DNA from: Triticum aestivum
Lineage: Eukaryota > Streptophyta > Magnoliopsida > Poales > Poaceae
Direction: 5' to 3'
NCBI RefSeq assembly: GCF_018294505.1
Contig: NC_057808.1
Coordinates: forward strand, 227,041,780-227,105,779
Length of the DNA stretch: 64,000 nt
In this document: positions 11,877 through 23,335 of the stretch, one piece after another
Position numbering within the stretch: position 1 is the first letter of the stretch
How the letters are laid out: every line of letters starts with the position of its first letter
Position numbers and translations under genes: made by a program
Notes under the pieces: model-generated
Databases searched by the model: none
What the model was told of the DNA's origin: nothing
Seen by the model: the letters and a program-made list of their open reading frames with translations, nothing else

Positions 11877-11913
11877 CTACTCGAGGACGAGTAGGAATTA
11901 AGTTTGGGGATGC
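11877..11913 (+). other. Polypurine-tract region with 8-bp-stem hairpin
   Basis: CCTACTCGAGGACGAGTAGG is a perfect 8-bp inverted repeat with a 4-base loop. It is followed by AATTAAGTTTGGGGATGC, whose purine run directly abuts the 3' LTR and should prime plus-strand DNA synthesis. The same arrangement occurs at 22771-22807. Confidence 0.7.
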
Positions 11914-13511
11914 TGATACGTCTCCAACGTATCTATAATTTATGAAGTATTCATGCTGTTATTTTATCATTCTTGGATGTTTTACAATCATTTTATAGCA
12001 ACTTTATATCATTTTTTGGGACTAACCTATTGACCCAGTGCCAGTGCCAGTTGCTATTTTTTTGCTTGTTTTTTACATCGCAGGAAATCAATATCAAACA
12101 GAGTCCAAACACCGCGAAACTTTTTGGAGATTTTTTATGGACTAGAACACCCAGGATGGGCCAGACAAGCACCTGGGGGGTACCCCGAGGGGGCACAACC
12201 CACCAGGGCGTGCCCAGGTGGGTTGTGCCCACCTCGGTGGCCTCCCGCACCCCCTCTTTACCCTATAAATTCCCAAAAATTCCAGAAACCCCAGGGGTTA
12301 ACCTAGATCAGAAGTTCCGCCGCCGTAAGGCTCTGTAGCCACGATGAACCAATCTAGACCCGTTCCGGCACCCAGCCAGAGGGGGGAATCATCTCCGGTG
12401 GCCATCTTCATCATCCCGGCGGCCACCACGATGAGGAGGGAGTAGTCCACCCTCGGGGGCTGAGGGTTTGTACCAGTAGCTATGTGTTTAATCTCTCTCT
12501 CTCTCTCGTGTTCTTGAGATGTCACGATCTTGATGTATCACAGGCTTTGTTAATATAGTCGAATCATATGGTGTTTTCCCCTCTCTATCTTGTTGTGATG
12601 AATTGAGTTTTCCCTTTGAGATTTCGTTGTTATCGGATTGAATACTTTTACGGATTGAGAACACTTGATATATGTCTTGCAATTGAATACTCGTGATGAA
12701 AATGGGGTATCGTATTGATTCACTTGATATATGTTTTGGCACTCAACTCGTGGATTCCTGAGGTGACATTGGGGTAATCTATGCATAGGGGTTGATGCAC
12801 GTTCTTGTCTTTGTTTCTCCGGTAGAAATCTTGGGGCACTCTTTGAAGTTCTTTGTGTTGGATTGAATATTACGAATCTGAATTTGCTTTGGTGTTATTT
12901 TAGTACGAACTCTTGGTTAGATCGATCGGAAATAATAGCTTGGTGTTATTTTAGTAAGAACTCTAGGATAGATTGATCGGAAAGAATAGCTTTGAGGTGG
13001 TTTCGTACCCTATAAACAATTTTCTCTTATGTTCTCTGCTAGATAGGAACTTTGGAGTGATTTCTTCATCGCACTTTGAGGTGTGGTTATACGATCCAAT
13101 TATATTAGCACTGTTGAGAGATTTCACTAGCGAAAGTACGGACCCTAGGCCTCATTTTCAAGCATTGCAATACCATTTTTGTGCCCGTTTACTATTTGCT
13201 ACCTTGCTGTTTTTATTTATTCAGATTATAAAAATATATTTCTACCATTAATATTACACTTTTATCACCATCTCTTCACCGAACTAGTGCACCTATACAA
13301 TTTGCCATTGTATTGGGTGTGTTGGGGACACAAGGGATTTCTTGTATTTGGTTGCAGGGTTGTTTGAGAGAGACCATCTTCATCCTGCACCTCCCACGGA
13401 TTGATAAACCTTAGGTCATCCACTTGAGGGAAAATTAATACTGTCCTACAAAACTCTGCGCTTGGAGGCCCAACACGAGTCTACAAGAATAAAGTTGCAT
13501 AGTAGACATCA
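11914..13511 (+). repeat. 3' LTR of element A
   Basis: 1,598 bp, TGATACG...GACATCA, followed by target copy GTATA. It lacks the inverted duplication, tandem duplication and nested LTR of its 5' partner and so gives the ancestral LTR layout. A CT microsatellite lies near 12492-12506. Confidence 0.9.
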
Positions 13512-13620
13512 GTATATAGGGCAAAACCCTATCCCCTCACCGCCGCGATTTCCCAATCCCCTATCTAATTTCTCACCGCGCAGGTGAGCTAAATCCACCG
13601 CCCCCGCCAATCGATTTGCG
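13512..13620 (+). other. Flank between element A and pseudogene
   Basis: Starts with the GTATA target copy and continues with AGGGCAAAACCCTATCCCC, then a GC-rich leader-like stretch ending in the ATG of the following pseudogene. Probably its 5' untranslated region. Confidence 0.4.
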
Positions 13621-14187
13621 ATGATGTAGAGTTCTGGTCGGCACAGTGGCGGAAAAGACGCAGAGCGCAAGCATTGCGTCATCGCCGACGCGCCGCGCAA
13701 GCGCTCGGCCAAACGGTACACCAACCACTGGCTCCCGGTGTCGGCGTCCCTCCTCCGCCGTGAGATGGAAGAGTACGACCGCCGCCATGCGCGACGCTTC
13801 GACACGGGGAGCTCTTCCGGCGCGGGGAGCACTTCAGGCGCGCCGCTGCTTCCGGTGAAGAGGGAGCCCGGCGAGCTTCCTCCGCTCTGCGCCGTCAAGA
13901 GGTAGTCGGGGGAGGAGCGCCCGCGCGGCCATGGCGTCATCGACCAGGAGGACTACCTCGTTGGGCCTGATGTGGATGCCTTCGAAGCGGCGCTCACCGA
14001 GCGCACTGCACACGAGCGGGAGGAGGAGGAGGCACGTCACCAGCGGGACGAGGAGCTCAGTGACCTCCTCTACAATCAGGCGCTCGCCGCCACGCGCGAG
14101 TTCGACGCCAAGCAAGCGGGGTGGCGCCACGAAGCCAAGGAGCAAGACAAGATGTACATCAATCTTGTCTCCTCCGACGACGAGTGA
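13621..14187 (+). pseudogene. Unrecognised charged grass protein, two in-frame stops
   Basis: One frame runs from ATG (13621) to TGA (14185-14187), 188 codons, broken by TAG at codon 3 (13627-13629) and TAG at 13903-13905. The product would contain an RYTNHWLP motif, a Ser/Gly-rich middle with a KREP-like repeat, an acidic and Glu-rich coiled-coil-like stretch, and an acidic SSDDE end. I recall similar proteins as repeated hypothetical genes in Triticeae, often beside transposons, but I cannot name a domain or function. Codon use is GC-rich, unlike the AT-rich elements around it. Element A inserted 100 bp upstream, in its presumed leader. Confidence 0.55.
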
Positions 14188-14707
14188 GCGTCGCCGCCGC
14201 CGCAGTGTCGCTGCAGCACCTGGAGAGCTCCGATTTTGGCTAGTTTAGGGTAGGGTGGCATCGCGATGTAAAGTAACTTTCGGAATGTAGCGATGGTCAA
14301 ACTATGAATGTAGTATGTGTTCTTCATTTCACACGGGAATGATTTGTTTCAAAATTTACGGTTTTAATTAAGGGTTCTGTTCGGCTACACTACCAAGGGC
14401 ATCTCCAACACCGACCTATAATTTCCTCCCGTCCGTGGACAGGGAGACCAGTCCACGGACACTAACGTCGGAGGTCGTCATCCAATGTTGCTGGCATACA
14501 TTTGAACTACTATTTGAACTAACCACACGAAATTTATGCAAACACAACCGGATTTCATATAAACATGATGGATTTCATATAAACATGACGAATTTCATTA
14601 TATTTTGAACATATTTCAACTAAGCTCATCCGGTTGTGGAGATATAATTAATTTACCTAATATAACTGATCGTTGGCGCCCGTTCCCCGTGTCTAGCCAT
14701 GAGCTCC
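14188..14707. other. Non-coding flank with 10-bp-stem hairpin
   Basis: The 3' flank of the pseudogene becomes AT-rich. GGGCATCTCCAACACCGACC (14398-14417) looks like a terminus of a grass DNA transposon, but no partner is found before the next LTR. GTCCGTGGAC and GTCCACGGAC (14431-14440 and 14451-14460) form a perfect inverted repeat. Two copies of a GGATTTCATATAAACATGA-like text occur at about 14552-14590. No gene seen. Confidence 0.4.
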
Positions 14708-16306
14708 TGATACGTCTCCAACGTATCTATAATTTTTTATTGTTCCATGCTATTATATTATCTGTTTTGGATGTTTTGTGTGCATTATATGCTATTTTAT
14801 ATGATTTTTGGGACTAACCTATTAACCTAGAGCCTAGTGCTAGTTCCTGTTTTTTTCCTTGTTTTAGGGTTTCGCAGAAAAGGAATACCAAACGGAATCC
14901 AAACGGAATAAAACTTTCGCGATGATTTTTCTTGGACCAGAAGACACCCAGGAGACTTGGAGTGCAAGTTAGAAGAGCCACAAGGCGGCCACGAGGTTGG
15001 AGGGCGCGCCCAGAGGGTGGGGCACGCCCCCAACCTTGTGGGCCCCTTGGTGACCTCCTGACCTAGATCTTCCTCATATATATACTCTTATACCCCAAAA
15101 ACTTCCATGGGAGCCACGAAACCACTTTTCCACTGCCCCAACCTATTGTACCCATGAGATCCCATCTTGGGGCCTTTTTCGGCATCCTGCCGGAGGGGGA
15201 TTCGATCACGGAGGGCTTCTACATCAACACCATTGCCTCTCCGATGAAGCGTGAGTAGTTTACCACAGACCTACGGGTCCATAGCAAGTAACTAGATGGC
15301 TTTTTCTCTCTCTTTGATTCTCAATACAAAGTTCTCCTCGTTGTTCTAGGAGATCTATTCGATGTAATACAGTTTTGCGGTGTGTTTGCCGAGATCCGAT
15401 GATTTGTGTATTTATGATCTACTTATCTATGAATATTATTCGAATCTTCTCTAAATTCTTATATGCACAATTTGATATCTTTGCAAGTCTCTTTGAACTA
15501 TCGATTTGGTTTGGCCAACTAGATTGGTTTTTCTTGCAATCGGAGAAATGCTTAGCTTTGGGTTCAATCTTGCGGTGTCCTTTTCCAGTGACAGTAGGGG
15601 CAAAAAGGCACGTATTGTATTGTTGCCATCGAGGATAAAAAGATGGGGTTTTCATCATATTGCTTGAGTTAATTCCTCTACATCATGTCATCTTGCTTAA
15701 GGCGTTACTCCATTCTTTATGAACTTAATACTCTAGATGCATGCTGGATAGCGGTCGATGTGTGGAGTAATAGTACTAGATGCAGAATCGTTTCAGTCTA
15801 CTTGACATGGATGTGATGCCTATATTCATGATCATTGCCTTAGATATCGTCATAACTTTGCGCTTTTCTATCAATTGCTCAACAGTAATTTGTTCACCCA
15901 CCGTAATAATTTATATCTTGAGAGAAGCCTCTAGTGAAACCTATGGCCCCCGGGTCTATTTTACAACATATTAGTTTCCCGTCAACTTGCCAATTTCTGT
16001 CGCCGTTCCCTTACTTTGCAATCTTTTACTTTCCGTTCCATAAACCAAAAATACCAAAAATACTACTTTACTGTTTATCCATCTCTATCAGATCTCACGT
16101 TGCAAATAACCATGAAGGGATTGACAACCCCTTTATCACGTTGGGTGCAAGTTGGTGTTTGTTTGTGCAGGTATTCGGTGGCTTGCACGTTGTCTCCTAC
16201 TGGATTGATACCTTGGTTATCAAAACTGAGGCAAATGCTTACTCTACTTTGTTGCATCACCCTTTCCTTTTCAAAGGAAAAACCAACGCAAGCTCAAGAG
16301 GTAGCA
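14708..16306 (+). mobile_element. Solo Gypsy LTR (Fatima-like, tentative)
   Basis: The 1,599-bp segment starts TGATACGTCTCCAACGTATC and ends AGAGGTAGCA. It has a typical LTR order: a GC-rich promoter-like part, a TATATATA box at 15077-15084 (in CTCATATATATACTC), then a long leader. No primer site or coding region follows, so it is a solo LTR. Flanks GCTCC (14703-14707) and GCCCC (16307-16311) could be a target duplication with one change. The family name is from memory and unverified. Confidence 0.7.
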
Positions 16307-16556
16307 GCCCCGAGAACTGAAGCTTTGGCTTCTCCAGTTCCCCCTCGGCGCTCTCCAGCTCCGCTACCAGAGCCCCGAAAAGTGAAGTTATCCGCCTCAA
16401 CATCGCCGCCAAGCGGCTAATAAGCCGACAATGTTCAACCCACCAAGCTTGTCTTCAACGGGAGGGGAGGAGCGGTGGCCTTCATGGGACCCGAGCAGCG
16501 GTGACCTACCGTACACCCTATAGTTCACATCGTCATGTGATTAACACCCTATAGTT
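16307..16556. other. Short non-element remnant
   Basis: 16307-16430 encodes a short Pro/Ser-rich frame without known motif and may be the continuation of the pre-LTR flank. 16514-16556 repeats CACCCTATAGTTCAC twice and resembles the region just outside an Angela LTR (compare about 25120-25240), so the breakpoint of the next element lies here. Confidence 0.35.
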
Positions 16557-16565
16557 CACCGGTTC

Positions 16566-19380
16566 AGTTGCTAAGATTCATAACTCGCAACAGGAGTTGC
16601 AAAATGAATAGATACTAGTGAAGGGCGAGGTGACGATGTGTGTTGGAAGTGATTCCAAGGTTGATAAGATCACCATTGCACACTCCCTTTACTTTCGGGA
16701 TTAGTGTTGAACCTAAAATAAATGTTATTTGGTGTTTGCGTTGAGCATAAATATCATTGGATCATGTTTATTGCAATATGGTTATTCATTTAAGTCAAAG
16801 AATAATTGTTGTTCTGTTTACATGAATAAAACCTTCTATGGTCATACACTCAATATAAATGGATTATTGAATCTCGGTCGTAGTGATATGCATATTCATA
16901 ATATTGATGCTAAAAGATGCAAAGTTGATAATGATAGTGCACCATACTTGTGGCACTGCCGTTTAGGTCATATTGGTGTAAAGCGCATGAAGAAACTCCA
17001 TGCAGATGGGCTTTTAGAATCACTTGATTATGAATCATTTGATACTTGCGAACCATGCCTCATGGGAAAGATGAGTAAAATTCCGTTCTCTGGAACAATG
17101 GAGCGAGCTAATGACTTATTGGAAGTAATACATACCGATGTACGCGGTTCGATGAGTATTGAGGCACGCGGCGGGTATCGTTATTTTCTGACCTTCACAA
17201 ATGATTTGAGCAGATATGGGTATGTCTACTTAATGAAACAGAAGTCTGAAACATTTGAAAATTTCAAAGAATTTCAGAGTGAAGTGGAGAATCATCGTAA
17301 CAAGAAAATAAATTTTCTACGATCTGATCGCGGAGGCGAATATTTGAGTTATGAGTTTGGCCTTCATTTAAAACAACGTGGAATAGTTTCACAACTAACG
17401 CCACCTGGAACACCACAGCGTAATGGTGTGTCCGAACGTCGTAACCATACTTTATTAGATATGGTGCGATCTATGATGTCTCTTACTGATTTACCACTAT
17501 CATTTTGGGATTATGCATTAGAGACAGCTATATTCACGTTAAATAGGGCACCGTCTAAATCTGTTGAGACGACACCATATGAACTGTGGTTTGGCAAGAA
17601 ACCTAAGCTATCGTTTCTTAAAATTTGGGGTTGCGATGCTTATGTGAAAAAGCTTCAGCCTGATAAGCTCGAACCCAAGTCGGAGAAGTGTGTCTTCATA
17701 GGATACCCAAAAGAAACTGTTGGGTACACCTTATATCATAGCTCCGAAGGCAAGATATTTGTTGCTAAGAATGGATCCTTTCTAGAGAAGGAGTTTCTCT
17801 CGAAGGAAGTGAGTGGGAGGAAAGTAGAACTTGATGAGGTAACTGTACCGTCTCTCGAATTGGATAGTAGCTCATCACAGAAAACCATTCCCGTCATGCC
17901 TACACCAACTAGAGAGGAAGCTAATGATAATGATCATGAAACTTCAGATCAAGTTACTACCGAACCTCGTAGGTCAACCAGAGCATGTTTCGCACCAAAG
18001 TGGTACGGTAATCCTGTTCTGGAAGTCATTTTACTAGACCATGACGAACCTACAAACTATGAGGAAGCGATGATGAGTCCAGATTCTGATAAATGGCTTG
18101 AGGCCATGAAATCTGAGTTAGGATCCATGTATGAGAACAAAGTGTGGAATTTGGTGGACTTGCCCGATGATTGGCAAGCCATTGAGAATAAATGGATCTT
18201 CAAGAGGAAGACGGACGCTAATGGTAGTGTTACTATGTAGAAAGCTCGACTTGTCGCAAAAGGTTTTCGACAAGTTCAACGTGTTGACTACGATGAGATT
18301 TTCTCAATCGTAGCAATGCTTAAGTCTGTCCGAATCATGTTAGCAATTGCCACATTTTATGAAATCTAGCGAATGGATGTCAAAAATGCATTCCTTAATG
18401 GATTTCTTAAAGAAGAGTTGTATATGATGCAACCATAAGGTTTTGTCGATCCTAAAGGTGCTAACAAAGTGTGCAAACTCCAGCAATCCATCTATGGACT
18501 GGTGCAAGCATCTCGGAGTTGGAATATATGCTTTGATAAGGTGATCAAAGCATATGGTTTTATATAGACTTATGGTGAAGCCTGTATTTACAAGAAAGTG
18601 AGTGGGGGCTCTATAGCATTTCTGATATTATATGTGGATGACATATTGTTGATTGGAAATGATATAGAATTTCTGGATAGCATAAAAGGATACTTGAATA
18701 AGAATTTTTCAATGAAAGACCTCAGTGAAGCTACTTATATATTGGGCATCAAGATCTATAGGGATGGATCAAGACGCTTAATAGGACTTTCACAAAGCAC
18801 ATACCTTGACAAGATTTTGAAGAAGTTCAAAATGGATCTGCCAATGAAAGGGTTCTTGCCTGTGTTGCAAGGTGTGAAGTTGAGTAAGACTCAAAGCCCG
18901 ACCGCGGCAGAAGATAGAGAGAGAATGAAAATCATTCCCTATGCCTCAGCCATATGTTCTATAAAGTATGCCATGCTGTGTACCAGACCTATTGTATACC
19001 TTACCATGAGTTTGGCAAGGGGGTACAATAGTGATCCGGGAGTAGATCACTGGACAACGGTTAAAATTATCCTTAGTTACCTTAAAGAGGACTAAGGAAA
19101 TGTTTCTCAGTTATGGAGGTGATAAAGAGTTCGTCGTAAAGAGTTACGTTGATGCAAGCTTTGACACTGATCTAGATGACTCTAAGTCTCAATCTAGATA
19201 CGTATTGAACGTGGGAGCAATTAGCTAGAGTAGCTCCATATGGAGCATTGTATACACGGAAATTTGCAAAATACATATGGATCTGAATATGGCAGACCCG
19301 TTGACTAAACGTCTCTCACAAGCAAAACATGATCATACCTTAGTACTCTTTGGGTGTTAATCACATGGCGATGTGAACTA
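16566..19380 (+). pseudogene. pol: Copia pol remnant: integrase, RT, RNase H
   Basis: From 16729 a 503-codon frame holds the GAG-pre-integrase/zinc region (WHCRLGH...CEPC), the integrase core with catalytic Asp in IHTDVRG, Asp in RSDRGGEY and Glu in NGVSERR, and the start of reverse transcriptase. The frame then meets TAG at 18238-18240 and further stops near 18367, 18436 and 18565, but coding is continuous across them. The YVDD active site is at 18631-18642 in the 18598-19095 frame. RNase H follows in pieces with frame changes and a deletion near 19210. The polyprotein would have cut, copied and integrated the element's DNA in virus-like particles; this copy cannot do so. Upstream of 16729 several stops break the protease-integrase joint. 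Confidence 0.85.
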
Positions 19381-19397
19381 GATTATTGAGTCTAGTG

Positions 19398-19409
19398 CAA
19401 GTGGGAGAC
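19398..19409 (+). other. Polypurine tract of the Angela-type element
   Basis: CAAGTGGGAGAC directly precedes the 3' LTR start TGAAGGAAATATGCCC. This is the usual plus-strand priming tract of the family. Confidence 0.8.
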
Positions 19410-21167
19410 TGAAGGAAATATGCCCTAGAGGCAATAATAAAGTTGTTGCTTTATATTTCCTTATATCATGATTAATATTTTTTTATTCATGCTAGAATTG
19501 TATTAACCGGAAACTTGATACATGTGTGGATACATAGAAAAAACACCGTGTCCCTAGTAAGCCTCTTCTAGACTAGCTCGTTAATCAAAGATGGTTAAGT
19601 TTCCTAACCATAGACATGTGTTGTCATTTGATGAACAGGATAACATCATTAGGAGAATGATGTGATGGACAAGACCCATCCGTTAGCTTAGCATAATGAT
19701 CGTTCAGTTTTATTGCTATTGCTTTCTTCATGTCAAATACATATTCCTTCGACTATGAGATTATGCAACTCCCGGATACCAGGGGGATACCTTGTGTGCT
19801 ATCAAACATCACAACGTAACTGGGTGATTATAAAGATGCTCTATAGGTTTCTCTGAAGGTGTTTGTTGGGTTGGCATAGATCGAGATTAGGATTTGTCAC
19901 TCCGAGTATCGGAGAGGTATCTCTGGGCCCTCTCGGTAATGCACATCATAATAAGCCTTGCAAGGAATGTGACTAATGAGTTAGTTGCGGGATGATGCAT
20001 TACGGAACGAGTAAAGAGACTTGCCGATAACGAGATTGAACTAGGTATGAAGATACCGACGATCGAATCTTGGGCAAGTAACATACCGATGACAAAGGGA
20101 ATAACGTATGTTGTCATTACGGTGCGACCGATAAAGATCTTCGTAGAATATGTGGGAACCAATATGAACATCTAGGTTCCGCTGTTGATTATTGGGCAGA
20201 GAGGTGTCTCGGTCATGTCTACATAGTTCTCGAACCCGTAGGGTCCGCACGCTTAACGTTCAATGACGATTTTGTATTATATGAGTTATGTGATTTGGTG
20301 AGCGAATGTTGTTCGGAGTCCCGAATGAGATCACGTACATAACGAGGAGTCTCGAAATGGTCGAGAGGCGAAGATTCATATATAGTATGATGATATTCGG
20401 ACACCGGAAGTGTTCTTGGGGTACCGGGTACATATCGGGTCACCGGAAGGGGTTCCGGGCATCCCTCGGCAACTACATGGGCCTAATGGGCCAAGAAGGG
20501 GTAGACCAGCCCCTAAGGGGCTGGTGCGCCCCATGTAGGCCGAAATAAGGGGGAAGGAAAGAGGAGAAGAGAGAAAGGAGGGGAGGGATTCGGCCTCCCC
20601 CTTCCTTCTCTCCTCCCTCGTCCTTCCTTCCCCCTCCGGATGAATATGGAAGGGGGGAGGCCGAATTGGGAGGCGCCCAAGTAGGATTCCTCCTACTTTG
20701 GGCGCCCCCTTGGCTGCCTCTCCTCCCCTCCAACCTATACATATGTGGGGTGCACCCCTAGAACACAGAATATTGATTCCTAGCCGTGTGCGGCGCCCCC
20801 TCCACAGTTTACGCCTCCGGTCATATTCACGTAGTGCTTAGGTGAAGCCCTGCGCGGATTACTTCACCATCATCGTCACCACGCTATCGTGCTGACGGAA
20901 CTCTCCCTCGACACTTTGCTGGATCAAGAGTTCAAGGGACGTGATCGAGCTGAACGTGTGCAGAAATTGGAGGTGCCGTACGTTTGGTGCTTGATCGGTC
21001 GGAACGAGAAGAAGTTCGACTACATCAACCACGTTGTCAAACGCTTCTGCTTTCGGTCTACGAGGGTACGTGGACACACTCTCCCCCTCTCGTTGCTATG
21101 CATCTCCTAGATAGATCTTGCGTGAGCGTCGGAATTTTTTTGAAATTGCATGATACATTTCCCAACA
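19410..21167 (+). repeat. Angela-type 3' LTR
   Basis: 1,758 bp, starting TGAAGGAAATATGCCCTAG and ending ATTTCCCAACA. The order matches the other Angela-type LTRs in this window (23336-25089 minus, 34639-36377 minus, 60133-61866 plus). The TATA region (CTATACATATG near 20735) is degenerate. Confidence 0.9.
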
Positions 21168-22053
21168 ATATGATGTTGTACTCTGATGTATTTCAGTTAT
21201 GAAATTGTGCTTCCTTAATATGAAAATAAAATATATTGTGTGCTTAATATGAAATGTCAATTAATAAATGGATTACTAATAAATTAGCCTGCTAATTGGG
21301 GTTTTTCTATTGCAACGGTTATTGAGAAAACACCGTGGGCGATGACCTCAGACAACGCATACAGTTTCTAGGAATAAAACATGTTGGATCAATGAACAAT
21401 TAGACATGACTTCCTCTTGAAAACTGTTTGCGTTAGGCCACCTTGCGCAAACGTTTACCACATAAAAAGTGTGTGTGATGGACAACCTATGCCACACAGT
21501 TTCTTCTACACACCGTGTGTGATGCATTCAATAACGCAAATGATAAAATTGTTAATATCGTCTGCAATGACAATGCTATCACAAACGATTTAATGGGGAA
21601 AATTGTGTGTGATGTACCTGCGAACAGAAACATTTTACTTGGAGTGACTGTGTGGGATGTATATACAAATGGAAACGTACTTCTTGGATTAACTGTGTGG
21701 GATGTACATACTAACAGAAACGTATTCCTTGGATTGACTGTGTGGAATATACATACGAACGGAAACGTTTAGCCGGGACTGACTGTGTGGGATGTCCTTA
21801 TGACTGGAAACGATTTGGCCTGTATAATTGTATTTTTTAGCACAACTGTACGTATAATCGTATTTGATTGCTCGCCTGTCACACACGAGCTTATTTTGCC
21901 GAGTGTGTGTGACCGGAGGGCCTATCCCCGACGGTTTCTGGGTCATGTGGGAAGGACCCCCCCTATCGCACACACTCACTCGGCGATGGTTCAGAATGCC
22001 ATCGCAGAAAGGGGTTAAAAATCGTTTGTATAGCACCTCGATGTACCAGAGGT
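21168..22053. mobile_element. Tandem-repeat tract, probable CACTA transposon end
   Basis: The tract has many short motifs of the GTGTGTGATG and GTGTGGGATGT kind with alternating GAAACG/GAACGG text, as in the subterminal repeats of Triticeae CACTA transposons. It ends near GATGTACCAGAG (22042-22053), where intact relatives would end in a TACTAGTG-like terminus. No transposase is seen. The preceding Angela LTR abuts it directly, so that element inserted into or was joined to it. The assignment is tentative. Confidence 0.4.
21600..21810 (+). repeat. 45-bp tandem repeat, about 4-5 units
   Basis: Units of about 45 bp carry ACTGTGTGGGATGTA and a GGAAACG core, recurring near 21645, 21690, 21735 and 21780. 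Because 45 is a multiple of three, the array gives a repetitive open frame on both strands; this is a by-product, not a gene. Confidence 0.75.
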
Positions 22054-23335
22054 TATTTTCAAGATGAGTGTTCATTTACTTGTCATTGCATGAGAGTGTG
22101 GCAGGTAATAGGGGTGCCCAGTCCCCAAATGAAAAAAAATTATATATGTTGTTCATAATAAATTCCTTGGGAAGTGTTGGTATGGAAGGTACCCGTGGAT
22201 ACAGCTAGCCATGGATTGTGAAAGAATGGTGGAAAAGGAAATAAACTTTATTTTATGTTTGGGAACCTCCTATGATTTACCTAGCATGGAAGATATTGGG
22301 AATTATCGGTCATTTTCGTTGACAGGAAAAGCATGCCTCTCAAAACAATTTTATCTCTCAATTTAAGCCATGAGTTCTAGCACCTCTACAAATCTCTGCT
22401 TCCCTCTGCAAAGGGCCTATCTATTTACTATTATGCAAAAAAATTGAGTCTCCATCTTCTCTTATAAAGCACCAACTAGGGAACACTATTTTCATACTTG
22501 TGCATTGGATGTAGCTAATATTTGAGTGTGTTTTATGAATGGATCAATGATTGAGCATAATAGGCTAGGGATAGCTTTCTTTAGCATTAATATTTTGAAA
22601 GACATGGTTGCTTGTTGATATGCTTGAGTATTGATGTCCTCGTGTCAAATTATAGACTATTGCTTTGAATCACTTAAAGTCCAAATGTCCATGCTACAAA
22701 AGAAAAGAATATGTGATGAATATGATAGGTAGCATTCCACATCAAAAAAGTTCTGTTTTTATCATTTACCTACTCGAGGACGAGCAGGAATTAAGCTTGG
22801 GGATGCTTGATATGTCTCCAACGTATCTATAATTTTTCATTGTTCCTTGCTATGAAAATACAATCATGGATGTTTTATATACATTTACTAGCAACTTCAT
22901 ATCATTTTTGGGACTAACCTATTAACCTAGTGCCCAATACCAATTGTTGTTTTTGCTTGTTTTTTACTTTGTAGAATATCAATACCAAACGAAGTCCAAT
23001 TGCCACGGAACCTTTTGGAGATTTTTTCTGGGTGATAAGAGACCTTGGAAGCTTTTGGGGCACACAAGAGGAGACCTGTGGGGCCCACTAGACACCAGGG
23101 CACGCCAGGGGCCTCTGGCGCGCCCTGACGGGTAGAGAGACCCACAGGCACCCCCTTGACCTACCTCCGCCTCTATAAATTCCGCCGTGGCAAGTTCCAG
23201 AACCACGAGATCCAATCTAGAGGCCTTTTTGGTCACTCTGCCGGAGGGGGCAATGATCATGGAGGGGTTCTTCATCATCCTTGCTGCCCCTCCGATGATG
23301 CGTGAGTAGTTTACCACAGACCTACAGGTCCATAG
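22054..23335 (+). mobile_element. 3' end of an A-like non-autonomous LTR element
   Basis: 22054-22807 is non-coding interior that shares motifs with element A (CTCTGCTTCCCTCTGC near 22400; CCTACTCGAGGACGAGCAGG at 22771-22790). A purine tract AAGCTTGGGGATGC precedes an LTR starting at 22808 (TGATATGTCTCCAACG). Only 528 bp of LTR are present because the minus-strand Angela element begins at 23336; the remainder would lie past the right window edge. The LTR differs clearly from those of element A and of 14708-16306, so it is a separate family. Confidence 0.7.

Larger units (their letters stand above)
2868..13511 (+). mobile_element. Element A: complete non-autonomous LTR retrotransposon
   Basis: The element is bounded by TG...CA LTRs (2868-7849 and 11914-13511) and by identical 5-bp target duplications GTATA (2863-2867 and 13512-13516). 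A primer binding site complementary to tRNA-Asp follows the 5' LTR, and a purine-rich tract precedes the 3' LTR. The 4-kb interior has no gag, protease, reverse transcriptase, RNase H or integrase; it carries only one unknown ORF and long repeats. Mobility must therefore have depended on proteins from another element, most likely Gypsy by LTR and primer type. The 5' LTR is enlarged by a nested LTR, an inverted duplication and a tandem duplication. I do not know the exact family name. Confidence 0.9.
16557..21167 (+). mobile_element. 5'-truncated Angela/WIS/BARE-type Copia element
   Basis: The 5' LTR, primer site, gag and the start of pol are gone. What remains is the end of the protease region, integrase, reverse transcriptase and part of RNase H, then a purine tract and a 3' LTR. 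The order integrase before reverse transcriptase is diagnostic of Copia. Loss of the 5' half suggests deletion, not a recent insertion, and no target duplication can be tested. Confidence 0.9.

Noticed and set aside
14703..16311. GCTCC/GCCCC as target duplication of the solo LTR
   Set aside because: One mismatch in five bases is not decisive; kept only as a remark.
21515..21772. Repetitive 86-codon frame; also considered as a CRISPR-like array
   Set aside because: The 45-bp units are contiguous without unique spacers, in a plant genome; this is a tandem repeat.
14708..23335. LTRs at 14708-16306 and 22808-23335 as a pair of one element
   Set aside because: Beyond the shared start they diverge strongly, and no primer site follows the first.
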